A program made the translations under genes and the position numbers. Of a stretch of DNA of 11,643 nucleotides, positions 6,359 to 11,643 are shown one piece after another. The DNA comes from Acidobacteriota bacterium. GTDB taxonomy: Bacteria; Acidobacteriota; HRBIN11. Below the pieces are notes generated by a model. That model searched no databases, was not told the origin of the DNA, and saw only the letters and a program-made list of their open reading frames with translations. Numbering within the stretch: position 1 is the stretch's first letter; the number at the start of each line of letters is the position of its first letter. The stretch covers positions 1 through 11,643 of the forward strand of contig JAUQPV010000058.1 of assembly GCA_030550225.1 (NCBI GenBank). Direction: 5' to 3'.

Positions 6359-7939
6359 ATGAAGAGGCGAGCGTGGATCGGCTGGGTGATCGTCGGGGCC
6401 GTCATCTGGGGGTTCGTCAGCCCCGGGTCTGGGTGGGGCCACGAGATTCAGGCCCATATCGAATGGGTCGACTCGGCGCCGCCGCCGATCGTACGGGTGG
6501 CCGTCCTGCCCCTGCAGGGGGACCGGCCGCTATTTGAACAGCGCTCCGTCCTAAATCAGCCCCTTCATGTTCACCTGCCGCATGTCGTTCAGGGTCTTTA
6601 TCTTCTGGTCATAGAAGTCCTGCCCCGGGGTCTGCCCCTGGTTCGGTGGGTTCGTGTCAAGTCGGACGGTGAGGAGACGGTCCACGTGCGGGTCCGTCTG
6701 GACCGGGTACTCCTGGAGGCCCTCCAACGGCGGGTGACCGAGTATCAGGGCGCCATGCGGATGCTTCATCGGTCGCCCCTTCATGAAGGGGAGGCGGATC
6801 CATTCCCGATGCTCCTGGAGGTCCTCCAGCGGCCCGAGCCCATCAACGTAGAGGTAGGGTACTGGATGATGGTCATCCCCCAGACCTGGAGTACGGGGGC
6901 TACGCTCCACGCGACGCAGTGGCAGTGGCGCTGGGGTCGCGGGGCGTCCCGCGTCCAGGGGTACCTGGCCGGTCAATGGGTCCACGGCCAATGGGACCGC
7001 TGGCGGGGCCAGGGCGAGCTTCGGTGGGAACTCGACGACCAGCAGGAAGTCCATTTGGAGGCCCTCTACGAACGGATGGAGCCGACGAGTCCATCCCCGC
7101 AGGGCGGGATCCACCATGGGTGGCTGGGTCTGGAGGCCCGCTGGCAAATGGGGTCTCGATGGGCCCTTCAGGTCGAGGGCCGAGGCCGGAGTTTGGGTAG
7201 CTCTTCGGCCGACTTCGTCTGGTCCTACTGGTCAGAGTTTCGGGTCGACTATGCGGACACACCGCGCACCCGTCTATTTATTCGGGGTGGGAGCGGGCGC
7301 GTGATGGGGATGGACCTGATCCCAGCCCATCCCATCCGACAGGCATACTGGGTCGAGCGGTTTCTCCTGACCGAGACCGGCTTTCCCGAGCTGACGGCCC
7401 TCCAGTGGTGGGGCGCCCTGGGGCTTCACATGGACGTCCACACCCACGCCGTCAGCCTGCAACTGCAATGGCGAGGCTACGACTGGCGGTGGGCTCAGAG
7501 CCGCCGCCGGATGGGCGGCCCGGGCCTGGAGTTGAATTCCCGCCTTCGGCTCCCGGTGGGGCGACTCACGGTCGATTACGAACTGACCCGTCGGGCCTGG
7601 CGACCCTATTCCTTCGACCGTTTCCTGGAGGGGTGGTGCCATTACTGGACGTTGGGCTACGACGTCCGGCGGGAACCTCTGGGCCAGCTCTCCGTGCGGT
7701 ATCACTTCTTGCGGGGTCCGGTCGTCCCGTGGGCCGTCGTCCCGGCGACGGCCCGGTCGTTGGACGTGGAGTGGGCCCGGGAGTGGTCCGCTCCCGGATG
7801 GGGGACCCAGCTCCAGTTCCGATTCGTCGTCATCAACCTGTTGAATCAATTCAGCGACCTTAGCGTCGGCCTACCCGGGGAATACTTCTGGATTCCGGTG
7901 CCCCGGACCTGGGTGTGGAGCGTCACGACGAGGTGGTGA
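6359..7939 (+). CDS. predicted outer-membrane beta-barrel protein, unknown function
   Basis: 526 residues from the ATG. A signal peptide covers about 1-28 (MKRRAWIGWVIVGAVIWGF, cut near SGWG-HE). Residues 28-120 form a small beta-rich domain (IVRVAVLPLQG, HVHLPHVVQGLYLLVIEVLP, ETVHVRVRLD) that resembles the carboxypeptidase-regulatory or Ig-like domains found before barrels. From about 165 to the end, strands of alternating hydrophobic and polar residues rich in Trp, Tyr and Arg alternate with turns. The chain ends in an aromatic residue (VWSVTTRW), as barrel substrates of the BAM machinery usually do. I recognise no named family, and no TonB box or plug is evident. A GTG at 6347 is an alternative start with AAGGGG before it. 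The ATG gives a cleaner K-R-R signal peptide and has GAGGGG 4 bases upstream. The stop is one base before the kinase start, so the two are translationally coupled. Barrel assignment is inference from composition, signal and C-terminus. Confidence 0.72.
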   Translation: MKRRAWIGWVIVGAVIWGFVSPGSGWGHEIQAHIEWVDSAPPPIVRVAVLPLQGDRPLFEQRSVLNQPLHVHLPHVVQGLYLLVIEVLPRGLPLVRWVRVKSDGEETVHVRVRLDRVLLEALQRRVTEYQGAMRMLHRSPLHEGEADPFPMLLEVLQRPEPINVEVGYWMMVIPQTWSTGATLHATQWQWRWGRGASRVQGYLAGQWVHGQWDRWRGQGELRWELDDQQEVHLEALYERMEPTSPSPQGGIHHGWLGLEARWQMGSRWALQVEGRGRSLGSSSADFVWSYWSEFRVDYADTPRTRLFIRGGSGRVMGMDLIPAHPIRQAYWVERFLLTETGFPELTALQWWGALGLHMDVHTHAVSLQLQWRGYDWRWAQSRRRMGGPGLELNSRLRLPVGRLTVDYELTRRAWRPYSFDRFLEGWCHYWTLGYDVRREPLGQLSVRYHFLRGPVVPWAVVPATARSLDVEWAREWSAPGWGTQLQFRFVVINLLNQFSDLSVGLPGEYFWIPVPRTWVWSVTTRW

Positions 7940-7940
7940 G

Positions 7941-10754
7941 ATGGCACCCTGGCGGGTCCGTGAAGGGGCGTCGTTACGGCTGGTCTTGCAGGTCCTCATC
8001 GGGGCGGCGGCCCTGAGCAATTGGGTCGTCGTGTACCTGCACTCGACGCTGGCGTGGCCCTTTGAGTGGTACCAGACGCCCGCCGGGCCGGTCGTCGAGC
8101 GGGTCTATGACCAGACACTTCAGGACCGGGTCGTCCCGGGAAGCGTCTGGCTCTTGATGGACGACTTGCCCGTCCAAGACGCGGCCGACACGGTGCGGCG
8201 GCTCCAGCGTCTTCAGGTCGGCGACACCGTGACGCTGACCTTCTTACGGGACCGCCGCCTGGTTCACGTGACCTGGACGGTAGCCGGGCGTCGATGGTTC
8301 CCGACCGCCTGGGTCTGGGTGACGGGGGCCCTCCTATGGGGCATCGCCCTGTGGTTACGCGTCCGGTATAGCTACCGGCGCTTTTATCGCCGGATGTGGA
8401 CGGCCGTCTTGAGTCTCTCGATGGTCTACATGTTCACGCCCGTCGGGACATGGGACTGGCTGGACCACTTCTTCTGGCTCCTGGACCGGGTCGGCTTCGC
8501 CGTCGCCCCCATCGCCGTCATTTACTGGGCGGCCGGATGGCCGCCGACCCGGCCGGGTCGCTTCCTCCGTCCACTCCGAAAGACCGTCCCGGCCCTCTGG
8601 CTGGGCCTCCACGGCCTCCCCTTGGTCCTCAGTCTCACGGGCCTGGTCTCCCCCTGGAGCCGGACGTTCCTACGATTGAACCACACTCTTTGGAACCTCG
8701 ACTGGGTCGTCCTCCTGGGGGCCTTTGGATACGCCTTTGTCCGCTGTCTGCGGGTCGTGTCCCACATGCACGGCTTGGAGCGGGGCCAACTCCAGATTTT
8801 AGCCAGTGCCATCTTTTTGGCCTTCTTCCCGACTTTGGTCGCGGCCGCGCCTATCCTGCTGAGCCGCTCGCCGGAGCTTTGGGAGACGGTGGCCGTCCTG
8901 ACCCATCCGGTCCTGCCCATCGGTCTCTTGATGGCGACCCGTCAGCGGCGGTGGGACGTCGAGCACCTGTTCCGACGGGCCTTGACCTACGCGCCCCTGC
9001 TGATCGGCCTGGTCGCCCTTTACATGCTCCTGTACACCCTACTCTTGCACCTCGTGCCTTTGGACCGGAGCGCCCAGGCCTTCCTGATGGCCCTGCTGGC
9101 GACGGTGCCGGGGGTCTTTGCGTTCCCGGCCCTGCGGCAGTGGTCGGTCCGTTGGGTCGAGCGGATGTACCTGGGGGCCCGTTCCCATCCTCTCGAGGAG
9201 CTCCAGCGGGTGATCTGGCACGAGGCCGGCGTCGGACCCCTGCACCCGTGGCTCGCTCGCGTCCTCAGCCTCATCGAACAGGCGATGGAATGCACCTGGA
9301 CGGACGCCTGGCTTCGCACCCAAGATGACTGGCGCTGGGTCCGGACGTCCGGTCCACCCTCGGACTTCAAGCCGCTCCTCGAGTCGGTCGCCCACCGGCC
9401 GGACGAGTCGGGCGCCCACGGTCGCCTCGTCCGACCGGGGATTTACCGTCATGCGGGCCACGGCTATACCCTGTACCGCATCGACTGCACGACAGACGTG
9501 GGAATTCAGGCCGAACTCTGGTGCGTATGGCGGCATACCGACCACTGGCTCAGTCGAGATGAACTCGAACGGATGGAACAAGTCCGGGCTCGTGTCCAGC
9601 AGGTCCTCAAGAACTACTCGCTCCTCCTGGAGGCCGAGCGACAGAACCGGGCCCTGGAGGACCTGCGACGCTTCCATCAGGCCGTCCTCCAGACGCTGGA
9701 CGCCGGGATCCTCGTCACGGACCGGGACCATACGACCGTCCTGATGGCCAACCGAAGCCTGGCTCGGTGGTTTCAAACGACTCCCGAGGCCATGCAGTAT
9801 CAAGACCTCCGGGCTTACCTGCCGCCTGACTTCGTCGAACGAGTCCAGCAGTTCTTTGAGCGTCCGATGGGCTCCCTGCCGGTCCTCCAGGTCTACCTGA
9901 ACCTGCCGGGTGCCCCGCCCCGACTCCTGCAAGTCTCCCGATGTCCCCTCCAGATTCCGATGGAAGACCGGACGACGGAAGGCTTCCTGTACGTCCTGGA
10001 AGACATTACCCACCTGCACCGGCTGGAACAGCAGTTGATCCAGTCGGAAAAGCTGTCCAGCATCGGCCTCCTGGCGGCCGGCATCGCCCACGAGATCAAC
10101 ACACCCCTGACGGGCATCATGAGCTATACGCAGATGCTCCGCCAGCGGCTTCAGGACCCCAAGGCCCGTCAACTCCTGAATCGGGTCCAGGACCAAGTCG
10201 ACCAGATCCGGCAAATCGTCCAGACCTTCCTGGACATGGCCCAGCCTCGCCGTCAGACGGCTCGCGTATTGGAACTCCAGCAAACCGTTCAGCAAGGCCT
10301 CCGTCTCCTGCGGCCGCTCCTGAAGGACTATCCGATCCGCCTCCATGTCGAGCTGGCGCCCCAGCCCGTCTACCTTTGGGGCCACGAGGCTCAGATTCAT
10401 CAGGTCTTGACGAACCTGGTCGTCAATGCCCGGGACGCCATGCCCGACGGCGGCGACCTGACCGTCCGGGTCCGTCAGGACGGCGACTTGGCCGTCCTCG
10501 AAATTCAGGATACGGGCGTCGGGATGGACGAGGCCACCCTGCGGCGGGCCTTCGACCCCTTCTTCACGACGAAGGCCCACCAGGGCGGGACCGGTCTGGG
10601 CCTGACGATCAGCTATCATATCGTCCGCCAGCATGGAGGCCGCATCGAGGTCCAAAGCCGACCCGGCCACGGAAGCCTCTTCCGAGTTTACTTCCCCGTT
10701 TGGTCGGAGGACGTCAGCCGTGCGGTCCAACGCACGATTGTTGCTGATCGATGA
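7941..10754 (+). CDS. multi-span membrane sensor histidine kinase with PDZ-like, PAS and HisKA/HATPase domains
   Basis: 937 residues. Span 1 is about 14-35. A PDZ-like segment follows at about 48-115 (GPVVERVYDQTLQDRVVPGS, LQVGDTVTLTFLRD), probably periplasmic. Eight or nine more spans lie at about 120-139, 152-167, 184-199, 216-236, 253-272, 285-308, 316-332, 348-371 and 380-396. Residues 400-540 may be a degenerate GAF domain, then a helix and a PAS domain (about 578-690, ending FLYVLEDIT). In HisKA the phospho-acceptor is H717 (GIAHEINTPLTGI). The ATPase domain has the N box NLVVNARDAM (825-834), G1 DTGVGMD (857-863), F box FDPFFTTK (871-878) and G2 GTGLGL (883-888). All catalytic motifs are intact. 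The kinase core is NtrB-like, matching the NtrC-type gene that overlaps its 3' end. A PDZ-like loop plus many spans recalls Bacillus ComP, but no orthology is claimed. GAGG lies 7 bases before the ATG. The stimulus is unknown. Confidence 0.9.
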   Translation: MAPWRVREGASLRLVLQVLIGAAALSNWVVVYLHSTLAWPFEWYQTPAGPVVERVYDQTLQDRVVPGSVWLLMDDLPVQDAADTVRRLQRLQVGDTVTLTFLRDRRLVHVTWTVAGRRWFPTAWVWVTGALLWGIALWLRVRYSYRRFYRRMWTAVLSLSMVYMFTPVGTWDWLDHFFWLLDRVGFAVAPIAVIYWAAGWPPTRPGRFLRPLRKTVPALWLGLHGLPLVLSLTGLVSPWSRTFLRLNHTLWNLDWVVLLGAFGYAFVRCLRVVSHMHGLERGQLQILASAIFLAFFPTLVAAAPILLSRSPELWETVAVLTHPVLPIGLLMATRQRRWDVEHLFRRALTYAPLLIGLVALYMLLYTLLLHLVPLDRSAQAFLMALLATVPGVFAFPALRQWSVRWVERMYLGARSHPLEELQRVIWHEAGVGPLHPWLARVLSLIEQAMECTWTDAWLRTQDDWRWVRTSGPPSDFKPLLESVAHRPDESGAHGRLVRPGIYRHAGHGYTLYRIDCTTDVGIQAELWCVWRHTDHWLSRDELERMEQVRARVQQVLKNYSLLLEAERQNRALEDLRRFHQAVLQTLDAGILVTDRDHTTVLMANRSLARWFQTTPEAMQYQDLRAYLPPDFVERVQQFFERPMGSLPVLQVYLNLPGAPPRLLQVSRCPLQIPMEDRTTEGFLYVLEDITHLHRLEQQLIQSEKLSSIGLLAAGIAHEINTPLTGIMSYTQMLRQRLQDPKARQLLNRVQDQVDQIRQIVQTFLDMAQPRRQTARVLELQQTVQQGLRLLRPLLKDYPIRLHVELAPQPVYLWGHEAQIHQVLTNLVVNARDAMPDGGDLTVRVRQDGDLAVLEIQDTGVGMDEATLRRAFDPFFTTKAHQGGTGLGLTISYHIVRQHGGRIEVQSRPGHGSLFRVYFPVWSEDVSRAVQRTIVADR
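10706..10710 (+). promoter_or_regulatory. ribosome binding site inside the kinase gene that sets the regulator's GTG start
   Basis: GGAGG lies 9 bases before the GTG at 10720, within the last codons of the kinase gene. It supports translation of the response regulator from GTG, overlapping the kinase gene by 35 bases. Confidence 0.75.
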
Positions 10755-11643
10755 CGAGCCCATCATCCACGAGGTCTTCGGGGAACTCCTGACCGAGACG
10801 AACTACACCCTGGACGGCGCCTTCACGGCCGAAGAGGCCCTCCGTTACCTTCAGGACCGCTCTTACGACGCCGTCCTCTTGGACATCATGCTCCCTGACC
10901 GTCCGGGTGAAGAGGTCCTGACAGAAATCCTCCGCCACGACCCCGACCTGCCCGTCGTGATCATCACGGCCTACGCCACGGTCGACGGCGCCGTCCGATG
11001 TCTCAAGGCCGGCGCCTTCGACTATGTCACCAAGCCGTTTCAAAACGAAGAGGTCCTCGCCACGATCCAACGGGCCGTCCGCCAACGTCAGATCATCTTG
11101 GAAAATCGTCGCCTGCGACAGGAAGTCGAGTGGACCTACCAGTTCGAGAACATCGTCGGCAAAAGCCCCCGCATGCGGGAGATCTACGAGCTCATCCATC
11201 AGGTCGCCCCGACCCGCTCGACGGTCCTCATCCTCGGCGAGAGCGGCACGGGCAAGGACCTCATCGCCCGGGCCATCCACTACCGGAGCAACCGGGCCCA
11301 CGGGCCTTACGTCGTCGTGAACTCCAGCAACATCCCCGTCGAACTCTTGGAGAGTGAACTCTTCGGCTACGAGAAGGGCGCCTTCACGGGCGCCGTCCAG
11401 CCCAAGCAGGGCCTGCTGGAGCTGGCCGACGGCGGGACCGTCTTTCTGGACGAGATCAGCACGATGCCGATGTCTACCCAGGCGAAGCTCCTGCGGGTCC
11501 TCCAGGACCGGGAATTCATGCGTCTGGGCGGCCTCAAGACCATCAAGGTCGACGTCCGCTTCATCGCCGCCTCGAACGTGGACCTGGAGGCCCTCGTCCA
11601 CCAGGGCCAGTTCCGAGAAGACCTGTTCTACCGACTGAACGTC
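10720..11643 (+). CDS. NtrC-family sigma-54-dependent response regulator, 3' end missing
   Basis: 308 residues are visible; the frame is open at the window end. The receiver domain (about 6-120) has the acidic pair D11/D12, phospho-acceptor D55 (AVLLDIMLPD), T83 (IITAYAT) and K105 (TKPF). A linker helix (121-142) leads to the AAA+ domain: FENIVGKSP (142-150), Walker A GESGTGKD (173-180), the sigma-54-contact loop GAFTGA (219-224) and Walker B TVFLDE (240-245), then REDLFYRLNV at the edge. The GAFTGA loop is intact, so it should activate RNA polymerase carrying sigma-54. The last Walker A residue is Asp where Glu is usual, a mild change. The rest of the AAA+ domain and the DNA-binding domain lie beyond the window. 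It is encoded with, and overlaps, its cognate kinase. The GTG start is chosen for its GGAGG site and because it puts the receiver at the expected distance. Confidence 0.93.
   Translation, partial: MRSNARLLLIDDEPIIHEVFGELLTETNYTLDGAFTAEEALRYLQDRSYDAVLLDIMLPDRPGEEVLTEILRHDPDLPVVIITAYATVDGAVRCLKAGAFDYVTKPFQNEEVLATIQRAVRQRQIILENRRLRQEVEWTYQFENIVGKSPRMREIYELIHQVAPTRSTVLILGESGTGKDLIARAIHYRSNRAHGPYVVVNSSNIPVELLESELFGYEKGAFTGAVQPKQGLLELADGGTVFLDEISTMPMSTQAKLLRVLQDREFMRLGGLKTIKVDVRFIAASNVDLEALVHQGQFREDLFYRLNV

Noticed and set aside
6268..6537. 89-codon plus-strand frame beginning in the intergenic hairpin
   Set aside because: It overlaps the barrel gene's signal peptide region in another frame and has no ribosome binding site or domain.
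9039..10766. 575-codon open frame on the minus strand opposite the histidine kinase
   Set aside because: It mirrors a kinase with all motifs intact, and its product is low-complexity and lacks domains.
10714..11601. 295-codon minus-strand open frame opposite the response regulator
   Set aside because: The plus strand encodes a receiver plus AAA+ protein with every motif in order, so the minus frame is a shadow.

Overview
This is a GC-rich bacterial window with seven protein-coding genes packed at high density. Two of them run off the edges. No RNA gene, insertion sequence or CRISPR array was seen, and no gap between genes reaches 300 bases. The organism looks like a diderm (Gram-negative-type) bacterium: it has an MlaD-type lipid-transport protein, a predicted outer-membrane barrel and a sigma-54-type response regulator. 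Two further hints point to a thermophile, perhaps Acidobacteriota or a neighbouring phylum. One is a KaiC-like ATPase beside a small partner protein, a pairing known mainly from archaea and thermophilic bacteria. The other is a small secreted coiled-coil protein of a style common in Acidobacteriota. This placement is inference; no marker gene is present.

Layout. (1) Bases 2-994, plus strand: the 3' part of an MCE/MlaD-family protein. (2) Bases 1142-6167, minus strand: a run of four genes in the order UvrA paralogue (6167-3270), secreted coiled-coil protein (3197-2682), KaiC-like ATPase (2576-1605) and KaiC-associated small protein (1534-1142). Gaps are 72, 105 and 70 bases, and each gene after the first has a strong Shine-Dalgarno site. 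They could form one transcript or two. (3) Bases 6168-6358: a 191-base divergent intergenic region with a long imperfect hairpin built from short repeated words, plus candidate promoters facing both ways. (4) Bases 6359-11643, plus strand: a tight three-gene operon. It encodes a predicted outer-membrane beta-barrel protein, a large membrane histidine kinase with a PDZ-like sensor segment and about nine or ten membrane spans, and an NtrC-type sigma-54 activator cut off by the window end. The barrel and kinase genes are one base apart, and the kinase and regulator genes overlap by 35 bases.

How they may work together. The kinase and regulator are almost certainly a cognate phosphorelay pair. 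Coupling of the barrel gene to the kinase gene suggests that the barrel protein is a sensor accessory, a target, or part of the envelope process being monitored; this is the most interesting unexplained association here. On the other strand, the KaiC-like ATPase and its small partner are probably a regulatory module of unknown output. The UvrA paralogue differs from housekeeping UvrA in its first ABC half and is probably a second, specialised copy.
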